The notes under the pieces were generated by a model. The model searched no databases. It was not told the origin of the DNA and saw nothing but the letters and a program-made list of their open reading frames with translations. Of a stretch of DNA of 29,845 nt, positions 8,235 through 17,055 are shown piece by piece. The position numbers and the translations under genes are program-made. The stretch comes from JAEUUM01 sp038326165. Its GTDB lineage: Bacteria; Bacteroidota; Bacteroidia; Chitinophagales; Saprospiraceae. Where the stretch lies: assembly GCA_038326165.1 (NCBI GenBank), contig JBBQJT010000047.1, forward strand, positions 1 through 29,845, written 5' to 3'. Every line of letters starts with the position of its first letter. Within the stretch, counting starts at the first letter, position 1.

Positions 8235-9161
8235 ATGGATGTAAAATTATTCTCAGGTACTAATTCTCGCCCATTGGCTGAAAAAATTGCTGATTACTAT
8301 GGTTACGGCTTGGGCGACAGTACCGTTTTGCGATTCAGTGATGGTGAAATGCAGCCTGTTCTTAATGAATCGGTGAGAGGGACATTTGTATTCTTGATCC
8401 AATCTACTTTTGCTCCTTCTGACAATTTATTGGAATTGTTGCTCTTAATTGATGGTGCCAAACGAGCGTCTGCAGGTTACATAACCGCTGTAATACCCTA
8501 TTTTGGATATGCTAGGCAAGATCGAAAAGATAAACCGAGGGTGCCAATTTCCGCTAAATTAATGGCGAATTTGCTGGAAGCGGCTGGTGTTGATAGGGTA
8601 ATGACAATGGATTTACATGCGGATCAAATTCAAGGCTTTTTTGATATGCCAGTTGATCACTTAAAAAGCGAGGCCATTTTTATCCCTGCTATTGAGCAAT
8701 TGAATCTTGATAATATGGTTTTTGCTTCCCCTGATGTTGGTGGAGTAAAGCGTGCGCGTACCTATGCTAAATATTTTGAACGTGAAATGGTCATCTGTGA
8801 CAAATATCGCAAAAGGGCCAATGAAGTTGCAAGTATGACTGTCATTGGAGATGTAAAAGGTAAGCATGTAATAATGGTTGACGATATTATAGATACAGCC
8901 GGAACTTTATGCAAAGCTTCCGATGTTTTATTGGAACAAGGAGCGCTGTCAGTTCGAGCTTTTATTACCCACCCTGTATTGTCAGGTAAGGCATATGAAA
9001 ATATTGAAGCATCAAGTATTCAAGAGTTGTATGTCTGTGATACCATCCCAATGAGACAAACATCACCAAAGATAAAAGTGATAAGCACAGCACAGCTTTT
9101 TGCTAGAGCCATTCGAAATACACACGAGCATCGATCCATTTCAGCATTGTTTGTAGAGTAG
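8235..9161 (+). CDS. prs: Ribose-phosphate pyrophosphokinase (PRPP synthetase)
   Basis: Makes 5-phosphoribosyl-1-pyrophosphate from ribose 5-phosphate and ATP in the cytoplasm, for purine, pyrimidine, histidine and NAD synthesis. It is 308 residues from the ATG at 8235, the typical class I length. The open frame begins nine codons earlier at a TTG, but that lies in the promoter and adds residues absent from the family. Motifs are RQDRKDKPRVPISAKLMANL (ATP contacts), DLHADQIQGFFD (metal/ATP), KYRKRANE (catalytic flexible loop) and VMVDDIIDTAGT with Asp216-Thr224 (PRPP/ribose-phosphate loop). rplY follows 97 bp downstream with its own promoter, so prs is likely a separate or only partly coupled unit. 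Confidence 0.97.
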   Translation: MDVKLFSGTNSRPLAEKIADYYGYGLGDSTVLRFSDGEMQPVLNESVRGTFVFLIQSTFAPSDNLLELLLLIDGAKRASAGYITAVIPYFGYARQDRKDKPRVPISAKLMANLLEAAGVDRVMTMDLHADQIQGFFDMPVDHLKSEAIFIPAIEQLNLDNMVFASPDVGGVKRARTYAKYFEREMVICDKYRKRANEVASMTVIGDVKGKHVIMVDDIIDTAGTLCKASDVLLEQGALSVRAFITHPVLSGKAYENIEASSIQELYVCDTIPMRQTSPKIKVISTAQLFARAIRNTHEHRSISALFVE

Positions 9162-9184
9162 GGTCTTAAAAAATAAATAATAAT

Positions 9185-9216
9185 TTTGGTAATTTGCCTC
9201 GCAATTATTACCTTTG
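9185..9216 (+). promoter_or_regulatory. rplY promoter (TTTG-N20-TACCTTTG)
   Basis: A complete Bacteroidota-type promoter: -33 TTTG at 9185-9188, a 20-bp spacer, and -7 TACCTTTG at 9209-9216. It is 42 bp upstream of the rplY ATG. This is one of two places in the window where both elements occur at the expected spacing. Confidence 0.65.
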
Positions 9217-9258
9217 CACTCTCTTTTAAAAAAGTAATCATTTAATACCCTGCCAGTT

Positions 9259-9825
9259 ATGGAAAAGGTGACAGTAAAAGCTGAACTCAGAGACACTAAA
9301 GGATCTTCAAATGCACGTTCTTCCCGCCGTTCAGGGATAGTTCCTGGTGTTATATATGGAGGTCAGGATGTTGTTCATTTCAACATCAATCCAATTGATT
9401 TAAAAAATGTTTTATATACTCCAGATTTCAAAATCGTAGAATTGAGCTTAGATGGCAAGGTATATCCTTGTATCTTGAAAGCAGCTCAATTTCACCCGGT
9501 TTCTGAAAAATTGTTGCACATAGACTTATTGGAGTTGACAAGCACTAAGCCATTTAATGTTGAAGTTCCATTGCGTTTCAGTGGGGTATCTCCAGGCGTG
9601 AAATTGGGTGGTAAATTCACTCAAAAAATAAGAAAAATCAAAGTAAGAACCACTTTGGATAAATTGGTTCCTTCACTTAATGCGGATATTTCTAAAATGG
9701 AATTGGGTCACTCTATCAGAGTAAGAGACCTACAAGTTCCTGAAGGAGTAGCCGTGATGAATCCAGGGGCGATTCCAATTGCATCAATTGAAATTCCTCG
9801 TGCACTTCGTAACCAGGCTGGTTAA
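9259..9825 (+). CDS. rplY: 50S ribosomal protein L25/general stress protein Ctc
   Basis: Binds 5S rRNA in the large ribosomal subunit. At 188 residues it is the long Ctc/TL5 form: an N-terminal 5S-rRNA-binding domain (about 1-90, with RDTKGSSNARSSRRSGIVPGV and the conserved VPGVIYGG turn) followed by the C-terminal beta domain (about 95-185, with VEVPLRFSGVSPGVKLGG and the ending HSIRVRDL...EGVAVMNP). Position directly after prs is common in many bacteria (prs-ctc), which supports both calls. A full promoter lies 42 bp upstream, so it can be transcribed independently of prs. The last codons contain a short palindrome (AACCAG/CTGGTT), too small to count as a terminator. Confidence 0.95.
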   Translation: MEKVTVKAELRDTKGSSNARSSRRSGIVPGVIYGGQDVVHFNINPIDLKNVLYTPDFKIVELSLDGKVYPCILKAAQFHPVSEKLLHIDLLELTSTKPFNVEVPLRFSGVSPGVKLGGKFTQKIRKIKVRTTLDKLVPSLNADISKMELGHSIRVRDLQVPEGVAVMNPGAIPIASIEIPRALRNQAG

Positions 9826-9885
9826 TGACTTGTTAACGCAGGGTTCTCAAAGCTGTTTGGCATTAAATTAGGACTATTTAATTTG

Positions 9886-9893
9886 TACTTTTG
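9886..9893 (+). promoter_or_regulatory. Candidate -7 box of the nitrilase-family gene
   Basis: TACTTTTG matches TAnnTTTG and ends 16 bp before the ATG at 9910. The nearest upstream TTTG (9856-9859) is 26 bp away, longer than the usual spacer, so only the -7 box is supported. Confidence 0.4.
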
Positions 9894-9909
9894 AGGTTTC
9901 ACAGAAGCC

Positions 9910-10695
9910 ATGAATCAAAATACATTGGGTGACCTTAGGGTTGCCATCGTTCAAACCAGTTTGGTTTGGCAAGACATCAAAGCGAATCGGCTATTACTTA
10001 ACCAGAAACTAACTGGTCTGTCAGATGCGACAGATTTAATTGTATTGCCCGAAATGTTCACAACTGGATTCAGTATGGATACCAGTCATGCTGAACTTTA
10101 TCCTGGTGACACGGTTTTTTGGATGCTGGAATGGGCAAATAAGCTCAAATCAGTAATTATGGGGAGCTTAATGCTTAATGTTGACGGTTTGTTTCGAAAC
10201 AGACTAATTGTAGCAAAACCCAATGGCAGCCATGAATTTTATGATAAGAGACATCTATTCTCATTAGCTGGGGAGAATGAACATTATACAGCCGGTCAAA
10301 CGAGACTGGTATTTGAAATAAACAATTGGAGGATTTGTCCTTTGATATGTTATGACTTAAGGTTTCCAGTATGGTCAAGGAACAAGAATGATTATGATCT
10401 TCTTATTTATGTAGCAAATTGGCCCTCAGTTAGATCTTATCATTGGAACCAATTGCTCAAAGCAAGGGCAATTGAAAATCAATCCTACACCATTGGTGTA
10501 AATCGAATTGGGCAAGATGGAAACGGCTTTGAATATGCCGGTGACAGCCAGTTCATAAACCCTGAAGGCAATATGCTTAGGAACATGTTGAACAATGACG
10601 AAGTTGTCGTGCCAACACTTTATATGGAAAGTTTGATTTCATACAGAACAAAATATCAGTTTCTTAGTGATGCAGATGAATTTGTAATGATTTAA
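9910..10695 (+). CDS. Carbon-nitrogen hydrolase, omega-amidase (YafV)-like
   Basis: 261 residues, nitrilase superfamily, cytoplasmic (no signal peptide). The catalytic triad is in place: Glu48 in VLPEMFTTGFSM, Lys113 in YDKRHLFSLAGE and Cys147 in PLICYDLRFPVW. The LPEMFTTGF and KRHLF...GE signatures are those of the YafV/Nit2-type omega-amidase branch, which hydrolyses 2-oxoglutaramate or related omega-amides left by glutamine transamination. This substrate is inferred from family resemblance. It stands alone, with its own -7 box upstream and about 190 bp before the next gene, so no operon partner helps with the substrate. Confidence 0.88.
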   Translation: MNQNTLGDLRVAIVQTSLVWQDIKANRLLLNQKLTGLSDATDLIVLPEMFTTGFSMDTSHAELYPGDTVFWMLEWANKLKSVIMGSLMLNVDGLFRNRLIVAKPNGSHEFYDKRHLFSLAGENEHYTAGQTRLVFEINNWRICPLICYDLRFPVWSRNKNDYDLLIYVANWPSVRSYHWNQLLKARAIENQSYTIGVNRIGQDGNGFEYAGDSQFINPEGNMLRNMLNNDEVVVPTLYMESLISYRTKYQFLSDADEFVMI

Positions 10696-10715
10696 GTGGG
10701 ATGTTTTAACTGTGG

Positions 10716-10738
10716 GACTATATGAATTTGTGATAGTC
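10716..10738 (+). terminator. Weak hairpin after the nitrilase-family gene
   Basis: GACTAT (10716-10721) pairs with ATAGTC (10733-10738) around an 11-nt loop, about 20 bp after the stop, followed by an A/T-rich stretch. With only six base pairs it may be a poor terminator or chance. Confidence 0.25.
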
Positions 10739-10888
10739 ACAATTTATTTTAAAAAAAATGACTAAAAAGGATATGCATTTTTAAACTAATGTGTATTTTT
10801 CGCTCTCTTTGAGGGATAAGAATAAATGAAAGTGTTAATACGTTTATTCTAAGAGACCTAATTACCGAACATACTAAACAAAAAAGCT

Positions 10889-11428
10889 TTGAATTTGAAT
10901 TATTTTATAGCAATGTGGATTGTATTTGTATCTTGCTCTGCCTTCAGGGAAGCACCTAATACAGCGACCTCGCACCCCTCCACAAATACATCAATTAATA
11001 CATGGCCATTGAAGTCCTCTCTGTCTTCAAAAGAAGAGTTGAGACTAAATATCATTGAGTTGAGTAAACATTTTTTAGGGAGAAAATACAGATCAGGAGG
11101 CAAATCACCTCAAACTGGATTTGATTGTTCTGGTTTTACAGGATATTTATTTGGAACACATAATGTGAACTTGAGTGCGAGTTCTTCATCTCAAATTTTT
11201 GATGGTAACTCCAAAAGTATCAATGATTTGGAACCTGGTGATCTCGTTTTCTTCGCAAGATCTCCGGGCGGAAGGATATTTCATGTAGCTTTGGTTACAA
11301 ATATTGATAATAGTGGGATTCATGTAATACACAGCACGAATACCAATGGTGTAATTGAAACAAATATCAGCAAAGATGCATATTGGGCTCCAAAATTGGC
11401 AGGAGCACGAGACGTTATTGGAAACTGA
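10889..11428 (+). CDS. NlpC/P60-family cell-wall endopeptidase, probable lipoprotein
   Basis: 179 residues, C40 peptidase family: cuts peptidoglycan stem peptides, typically gamma-D-Glu to meso-diaminopimelate bonds. The TTG start at 10889 gives a hydrophobic N-terminus ending VSC, a plausible but non-canonical lipobox with Cys16. The alternative ATG at 10913 would leave an export signal that is too short, and a stop lies about ten codons upstream. A Ser/Thr/Asn-rich linker (about 20-48) leads to the catalytic domain (about 50-179): Cys80 in GFDCSGF, His132 in FHVALV and His148 in VIHSTN form the expected triad. No SH3 or LysM domain is present. The leader upstream can fold into a long hairpin. 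Confidence 0.88.
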   Translation: MNLNYFIAMWIVFVSCSAFREAPNTATSHPSTNTSINTWPLKSSLSSKEELRLNIIELSKHFLGRKYRSGGKSPQTGFDCSGFTGYLFGTHNVNLSASSSSQIFDGNSKSINDLEPGDLVFFARSPGGRIFHVALVTNIDNSGIHVIHSTNTNGVIETNISKDAYWAPKLAGARDVIGN

Positions 11429-11498
11429 GTAAATCCGTAACTGACCAATCAATTTTGGCACAATTTTGTCTATTAATCAGTCGGATATATAGTATAAC

Positions 11499-12074
11499 AT
11501 GTTGAACCTAATTTTATTCGGTCCTCCGGGGTCCGGAAAAGGAACACAAGCTGAGTTTATTGCAGATTCATACAATCTCTTGCACATCAGCACAGGTGAT
11601 TTATTCAGATATGAGCTTAGTAATGATACTCCTTTGGGGCAGTTGGCCAAATCTTACATGTCTAAAGGCGAACTTGTTCCTGATGAAATAACCATAGGAA
11701 TGTTGCACAATAAGATCAATGCCAATCCAGAAGTTGAAGGTTATTTATTGGACGGCTTTCCACGTACTATTGCTCAAGCTGAAGCTCTGGATATATTGAT
11801 GAGTGAAATAAACCAAGATATCAATGGCTTGTTGTCTCTAGCTGTGGCAGATGAAATTCTGATAAGTCGTATTCTTCACCGAGGAGAATCTTCTGGTCGC
11901 GCAGATGATAACGATGAATCAATCATTCGCAACAGGTTGGAAATATATAAGCGTGAAACCAGTCCTGTTTTTGATTATTATGCTACACAAGGCAAAGCCA
12001 ACTTAGTTGATGGAGTAGGTGAGGTTTCAGATATTACTGAACGACTAAAAGTATCCATCAATAGTTTGGCGTAA
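11499..12074 (+). CDS. adk: Adenylate kinase
   Basis: Interconverts ATP + AMP and 2 ADP in the cytoplasm. 191 residues, the short form with an abbreviated LID instead of a zinc-type LID, as usual in this phylum. The P-loop is GPPGSGKGT (residues 8-16). HISTGDLFR and GYLLDGFPRT are the AMP-binding motifs, and RGESSGRADDND holds the LID/catalytic arginines. CAATTTTG at 11461-11468, one mismatch from the -7 consensus, lies 30 bp upstream. obgE follows after 36 bp and a helical-repeat gene 16 bp after that, so the three are probably co-transcribed. Adjacency of adk and obgE links nucleotide balance with a guanine-nucleotide-sensing ribosome GTPase. Confidence 0.97.
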   Translation: MLNLILFGPPGSGKGTQAEFIADSYNLLHISTGDLFRYELSNDTPLGQLAKSYMSKGELVPDEITIGMLHNKINANPEVEGYLLDGFPRTIAQAEALDILMSEINQDINGLLSLAVADEILISRILHRGESSGRADDNDESIIRNRLEIYKRETSPVFDYYATQGKANLVDGVGEVSDITERLKVSINSLA

Positions 12075-12110
12075 CGGAATTTTCCGATTTTATTTATTAC
12101 TTAATAACCA

Positions 12111-13109
12111 ATGGCTGATCAAAACTTTGTTGATTATGTGAAGATCTGCTGTAGGTCGGGAGCAGGAGGCGCAGGCAGCAGGCACTATGCAAGTGACCCT
12201 ATTAATCCTCGTGGTGGCCCGGACGGTGGAGACGGAGGCAGAGGAGGACACATTATTGTCCGTGGTAATGCCCAGCATTGGACATTGTTGCACTTGAAAT
12301 ATAGAAAACATGTTATAGCCGGTTATGGCGAAAATGGGGCATCCAATACAAAATATGGAAAGTTCGGTGAGGATGTTATTCTTCAGGTTCCACTTGGAAC
12401 GGTTATCAAAGACGCTGAAACTGGACAAATTGAAGCAGAAATAATAGATGAGGGTCAAGAAATAATTGTTACTCCCGGTGGAAGAGGAGGATTGGGAAAT
12501 ACCCATTTTAAATCATCTACCAATCAATCTCCTGATTATGCTCAACCTGGAGAGTCAGGAAGAGAAGAATGGAAAATACTGGAACTCAAAGTGCTGGCAG
12601 ATGTGGGACTCGTAGGATTCCCCAATGCAGGTAAATCCACTTTGCTCTCAGTATTATCGGCAGCTAAGCCCAAAATAGGTGATTACCCTTTTACCACCTT
12701 GGTACCCAATTTAGGCCTCGTGTCTTATCGAGATCATCGATCATTCATTATGGCTGATATTCCTGGGATTATTGAAAATGCGCATGAAGGTAAAGGTCTA
12801 GGTCATAGATTTTTAAGACATATCGAAAGGAACTCAGTTCTTTTGTTTATGATTCCTTGTAACACTGATGATATCTCTAAGGAATATGAGATATTGCTAA
12901 ATGAACTTAAAATGTTCAATCCCGAACTTTTAGACAAGCCACGATTGTTGGCAATAACTAAATTGGATCTCATAGATGACGATTTGAAGGAATTAATTAC
13001 TCCAGATATTCCTGCAAAAGTTCCCCATCTTTTTATCTCATCCGTCGCTCAAAAGGGAATAGTAGAGCTTAAGGATACTTTGTGGCAAATGCTCAATCCA
13101 CCAGAGTAA
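12111..13109 (+). CDS. obgE: GTPase Obg (ObgE/CgtA), ribosome maturation
   Basis: Binds the 50S ribosomal subunit during assembly and links growth to the guanine nucleotide pool. 332 residues: the glycine-rich Obg fold (about 1-158, with GRSGAGGAGSRHY-type and GPDGGDGGRGG turns), then a TRAFAC GTPase domain. G1 is GFPNAGKS (residues 169-176), G3 is DIPGII and G4 is TKLD. The third, C-terminal OCT domain of some Obg proteins is absent, as usual for Bacteroidota. It sits between adk and an unknown helical-repeat gene in the same direction at short spacing. Confidence 0.96.
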   Translation: MADQNFVDYVKICCRSGAGGAGSRHYASDPINPRGGPDGGDGGRGGHIIVRGNAQHWTLLHLKYRKHVIAGYGENGASNTKYGKFGEDVILQVPLGTVIKDAETGQIEAEIIDEGQEIIVTPGGRGGLGNTHFKSSTNQSPDYAQPGESGREEWKILELKVLADVGLVGFPNAGKSTLLSVLSAAKPKIGDYPFTTLVPNLGLVSYRDHRSFIMADIPGIIENAHEGKGLGHRFLRHIERNSVLLFMIPCNTDDISKEYEILLNELKMFNPELLDKPRLLAITKLDLIDDDLKELITPDIPAKVPHLFISSVAQKGIVELKDTLWQMLNPPE

Positions 13110-13125
13110 AATTGAAGCAATAGGT

Positions 13126-14559
13126 ATGACAGCTAAGGTACAACTTAAGAAATTCAGTCAATTTGTTGACACCTTATTACCTCATGAAACGGCCTATTTG
13201 CTAAATGTGCAACAATTACAAGATCCAGAACGACTTGCCTTATTGCAAGAATTGGATATTGCTGCCAAGCTACCCAATAAAGCTCATCAAATGCCATTGG
13301 AGTATGACAAACGCAAGTATTCCCATCTGAAATCTTGGATTGAGGAAAAATTGAATGAAATTGATGTAGACGCAGCATTTGATTGGATCAATCATACAGA
13401 AAAGGAGATTCTGTCTGATAATCTGAGCGTTGCTGATGAGAAAAAAATCCAGAAATGGATGCGTAATGATGCCAGTTCAATCTATTATTTCACGAAATTT
13501 TATGACTTATTGCTTCAATATAGGCAATTTTTGCTGATCCGTTTGAGGTATCCTGAACATAAGACAGTACATGAATACATAGTGCTGCATCAAAATCTCT
13601 ACAATAAAAACAAGCAAGTTTTTCATGAAATTCATGAAGCTACTCAGGATATAATAGCGCACTATAATCATGAAACTACAGCTTCCAATCAATGGGAGAA
13701 TAGATTGACTGAAGTATTTTACGATATTGAAATCGAAGGCTCCCTGAGGTACATGGCTCTGATCAGATTGACCTTTATACATTTCAATTACCGCGACTTA
13801 AAACCACTTAAAGCACATTACGATCTGATGGATCAGTGGCTTTTAAAAGGTGGATTTTATTCCAGGCGGATATTGTTGAATTTTTATAGCAATCGACTGT
13901 TACTTCACAGCGCCTTCAAAGAGTATGAAAAAGCTATGTATTATGGATATTTGTCAGTCAAAGAAATCAATAACGACTACATCCATTATGTCAATAACTT
14001 GTGTGCAGTAATGCTGCGATTGCAAAAGAATAAGGAAGCTCTTGAATTGATGCGAGTAGCTTATCCTATGATGAAATTGACCCCAAGTTTTCATAACAAA
14101 ATAGGATTCATAGCATATTACATGCGTTGTTTGATGAATAATACTCAGTTTAAAAACGCTGAGAATTATGCCGAAACCTTCTTAAAAGCTTATTCGAAAG
14201 AAGTGTTTAGATACAGATGGCATAGCTTTTTTACAGCATATTTGGAATCGATACTTCAACAGTCCCGATATGATAAAATGTTGAAAGTAATCCAGTCCAA
14301 CAAGTTGATAGAACGAGATCGCCCAAATGAATCTTCACCCAATTATCAACCGATTATCAAATGGTATTTGAGCATTGCACAATATAAGGAGGGATTGATT
14401 GACAAAAAAGAATGTACCAAATTATTCAATCAGTTTATTGAAAAAGTAGTAGAAAGCCCTGATCAGAAGAAGCTTGCCGAACAACTTTTGCTCTTGCTAA
14501 AAAAACACTTGAATCCAGTAATTGGCCTATTGGATATCAACAAGTTGATGCCGTTCTAA
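13126..14559 (+). CDS. Unknown helical-repeat (TPR-like) protein
   Basis: A 477-residue soluble protein with no signal peptide or membrane helix, ATG 16 bp after the obgE stop. The second half (about residues 200-460) is a succession of helix pairs with TPR-like spacing and content, for example YEKAMYYGYLSVKEINNDYI, KNKEALELMRVAYPMM and FKNAENYAETFLKAY. The first part is charged and helical without a recognised fold. I cannot name a family. Co-direction and tight spacing with obgE suggest co-transcription and perhaps a cytosolic scaffold role, but lineage-specific passengers downstream of housekeeping genes are common. It converges with uvrC, 33 bp between stops. Confidence 0.75.
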   Translation: MTAKVQLKKFSQFVDTLLPHETAYLLNVQQLQDPERLALLQELDIAAKLPNKAHQMPLEYDKRKYSHLKSWIEEKLNEIDVDAAFDWINHTEKEILSDNLSVADEKKIQKWMRNDASSIYYFTKFYDLLLQYRQFLLIRLRYPEHKTVHEYIVLHQNLYNKNKQVFHEIHEATQDIIAHYNHETTASNQWENRLTEVFYDIEIEGSLRYMALIRLTFIHFNYRDLKPLKAHYDLMDQWLLKGGFYSRRILLNFYSNRLLLHSAFKEYEKAMYYGYLSVKEINNDYIHYVNNLCAVMLRLQKNKEALELMRVAYPMMKLTPSFHNKIGFIAYYMRCLMNNTQFKNAENYAETFLKAYSKEVFRYRWHSFFTAYLESILQQSRYDKMLKVIQSNKLIERDRPNESSPNYQPIIKWYLSIAQYKEGLIDKKECTKLFNQFIEKVVESPDQKKLAEQLLLLLKKHLNPVIGLLDINKLMPF

Positions 14560-14569
14560 TGAGCTTTAC

Positions 14570-14591
14570 TCAATTTTATCGAGGAAATTGA
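14570..14591. terminator. Possible bidirectional hairpin between convergent genes
   Basis: TCAATTT (14570-14576) and AAATTGA (14585-14591) form a 7-bp A/T-rich stem with an 8-nt loop in the 33-bp gap between the TPR-like gene and uvrC. The position is right for a shared terminator, but the stem is weak and the T-runs are short. Confidence 0.35.
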
Positions 14592-14592
14592 A

Positions 14593-16392
14593 TTATTCTG
14601 GCTCAAAGTAGCTCCTGATTTTAGCTAAGTTAGATTTGCCAATATGGATCAACAACTCCTCATTGGAAGCGGCCATAACTTTTTTTACTGAACCAAATTC
14701 TTTTAGCAATACTTCGGCCGTTTTTGTACCAATTCCGGGTATGTCAGTTAGGGCAGTTTTGGTAAAGTTTCTGGATCGTTGATCCCTGTGAAATGTAATT
14801 GCAAAGCGATGTGCTTCATTGCGCAATTGTTGAATCAATTTAAGGGATTCCGATTTCTTGTTGATATATATTGGAATGGAATCTCCTGGAAAAAATATTT
14901 CTTCTAATCTTTTTGCAATTCCTATAACCGTTACCTTATCTAAAATGCCAAGTTGGCGAAGTGCCTCTGTAGCGACGCTCAATTGTCCCTTTCCACCATC
15001 TACGATGATTAACTGTGGCAAATCCATTTTCTCTTCAATCATTCGTGTGTATCTCCGAGTGACAACTTCAACCATCGAAGCGAAGTCATTTGGTCCAATT
15101 ACTGTTTTGATATTGAAATGACGATAATCTGCTTTCGAAGGTTTTGCGTTTTTGAATACCACGCAGCTGGCAACCGGAAATGCTCCTTGTATGTTCGAAT
15201 TGTCAAAACACTCAATGTGTAAAGGCAGCGCATTCAATTTCAAATCTTGTTGTAATGTTTTTAAGATGCGTTCAGTAGAAGGCAATTTTTTTAATTTGTT
15301 CAGAGCTTCTTGCTGTTGTTGAAGGATGAAATAGCGGACATTTTTTTGTGCCATTTCGAGCAGTTTCTTTTTGTCACCAACTTTAGGAACCGTTATTTGG
15401 ACACTTGGATTTGGAAAGACAATTGGATATGGAACTATTATTTCAGGTGCAATACTGTTGAACTGCTCCCTCAGAGAGTCGACCACAAAACTTAGGATCT
15501 CTTCCTTATCTTCAGTTAGATTATTGATTATTTCAAGCGTATGCGTATTCACCACACTCCCATCAATAATTTTTAGGTAATTAACATAGGACATTTCAGT
15601 ATTGCTCTCCATTGCAAATACATCCACGTCTCTGATACTTGTTGACACGACAGTTGATTTGGCCTGGTAGTCTTCAAAAGCACTCATTTTTTCTTTCAAG
15701 GATTGTGCTCTTTCAAAGTCTAGAAATGCAGCCGCATTTTGAATTTCATTCATCAAGTATTCCTTGACTTGTGCTAAGTGACCCCTAAGAATATATTTGA
15801 TCTGCTCAATTTTTACCTTGTACTGTTCCTCAGTCTCGAATCCTACACACGGCCCATCACAATTTTTAATATGATACTCAAGACAAACATTGAATTTTCC
15901 TCTGCTGATATTGATTTCTGATAAGTTTAAACCACAACTGCGCAAGGGGAATAATCTTTTTATTAAATCAAGCAGGGTGTTGGCTTTCCATTTGTTGGTG
16001 TAAGGTCCAAAATAAATTGACCCGTCTCTTACTACTTTTCTGGTAAAAATCACTTTTGGGAACCGCTCATTGGTAATGCAGATGTAGGAGTAAGTTTTCC
16101 CATCTTTTAAGGTTACGTTATATCTGGGCTGAAATTTTTTTATTAGTGTGCATTCAAGCAATAAAGCATCAGTTTCAGAATCAGTGATGGTATATTCGAT
16201 TCTGCGAGCATGCTTCAGCATGATTTTGGTCTTGTAAATAATATTGGAGCCAGTAAAATAAGAACTCAGTCTTTTTTTGATATTTTTAGCTTTACCTATG
16301 TACAATATGGTATCCTCAGAATCCATGTATTTGTATATTCCGGGATAATCAGGTAGGCTTGATGCAAGTTTTCTGAATTCTTCTTGGGTCAA
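14593..16392 (-). CDS. uvrC: UvrABC excinuclease subunit C
   Basis: Nucleotide-excision-repair nuclease recruited by UvrB; makes the 3' and 5' cuts around a lesion. 599 residues. The order is an N-terminal GIY-YIG domain (about 14-95, PGIYKYM and LYIGKAKNIKKR), a Cys cluster (LRSCGLNL, FNVCLEYHIKNCDGPCVG), a UVR motif for UvrB contact (about 203-237, FERAQSLKEKMSAFE), an RNase H-like domain with catalytic Asp397 (CFDNSNIQG), Asp465 (IVDGGKGQL) and His535 (FHRDQRS), and tandem helix-hairpin-helix motifs at the end (TDIPGIGTKTAEVLLKEFGS). The start is TTG at 16392; an in-frame stop lies four codons further up and MTQEEFRKLASSLPDYPG matches UvrC N-termini. A -7-like box lies at 16415-16422. Confidence 0.97.
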   Translation of the reverse strand: MTQEEFRKLASSLPDYPGIYKYMDSEDTILYIGKAKNIKKRLSSYFTGSNIIYKTKIMLKHARRIEYTITDSETDALLLECTLIKKFQPRYNVTLKDGKTYSYICITNERFPKVIFTRKVVRDGSIYFGPYTNKWKANTLLDLIKRLFPLRSCGLNLSEINISRGKFNVCLEYHIKNCDGPCVGFETEEQYKVKIEQIKYILRGHLAQVKEYLMNEIQNAAAFLDFERAQSLKEKMSAFEDYQAKSTVVSTSIRDVDVFAMESNTEMSYVNYLKIIDGSVVNTHTLEIINNLTEDKEEILSFVVDSLREQFNSIAPEIIVPYPIVFPNPSVQITVPKVGDKKKLLEMAQKNVRYFILQQQQEALNKLKKLPSTERILKTLQQDLKLNALPLHIECFDNSNIQGAFPVASCVVFKNAKPSKADYRHFNIKTVIGPNDFASMVEVVTRRYTRMIEEKMDLPQLIIVDGGKGQLSVATEALRQLGILDKVTVIGIAKRLEEIFFPGDSIPIYINKKSESLKLIQQLRNEAHRFAITFHRDQRSRNFTKTALTDIPGIGTKTAEVLLKEFGSVKKVMAASNEELLIHIGKSNLAKIRSYFEPE

Positions 16393-16414
16393 TCTGGTAT
16401 ATTATTTGCGATCA

Positions 16415-16422
16415 TAAAGTTA
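16415..16422 (-). promoter_or_regulatory. Candidate -7 box of uvrC
   Basis: On the minus strand this reads TAACTTTA, one mismatch from TAnnTTTG, 22 bp before the TTG start. No clear -33 TTTG is seen at the usual distance. Confidence 0.3.
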
Positions 16423-17055
16423 GAGTAATTTGTACGAAGGCAGGTCCATGAGTATAAATTTGACATGAAATGACCTTCAAATTACTGATTAGTTATCAAT
16501 TATTCGAATCATCACTTATCAATTAAGGTCTCGATTTTGGACAGTTATGTAATTATTTAAACATTTCAACAAATAAGTGGCTATTAAGATTTGTGGCTTT
16601 GGAATTAGATATTATAGTTACTTAGTTTATCCTGAATTCATATTTTTAATTTGCCAGGTTTAAATGGAGCATCTTTAATTATTCTGTTGGATATTAAAAA
16701 AGCTGGCTGCAATTCATTCCAAATCTTCCATCATTGATAATTTGATCATAGGATTTCAACGGTATAGTGTTAAATACTTCATGTTAACTTAATTAGCATG
16801 GAATAGAAAATTATTCATAAAAATCGAATATTTGCACCTGAGAACTGATAATTCTAATAGCAGGCTATTTAAATAACGAATAAATTTATAAAGTTTTTGA
16901 ATGAATTTTAAAGTTGTACTTTTAGGCATTCTCCGAGTAATAGAATTTATTACTGGAGTCGTGTTTAGTTTAGCCCAAAAACCTCAAAATATGACCACAA
17001 CATGTTTTGATGATAACCCCAAACTTAATTTACCATAACAACTAAATCAACTGCT
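16423..17055. other. A/T-rich intergenic stretch with no visible gene
   Basis: The longest gene-free stretch of the window lies between the divergent uvrC and the T9SS-sorted protein gene. I found no credible reading frame, tRNA, long inverted repeat or insertion-sequence remnant. TACTTTTA near 16918-16925 resembles a -7 box but is about 130 bp from the next start, so a long leader or small RNA is possible but unsupported. Confidence 0.5.

Noticed and set aside
16423..17055. Hidden small gene or insertion-sequence remnant
   Set aside because: No frame of credible composition, no terminal inverted repeats and no target-site duplication were seen.
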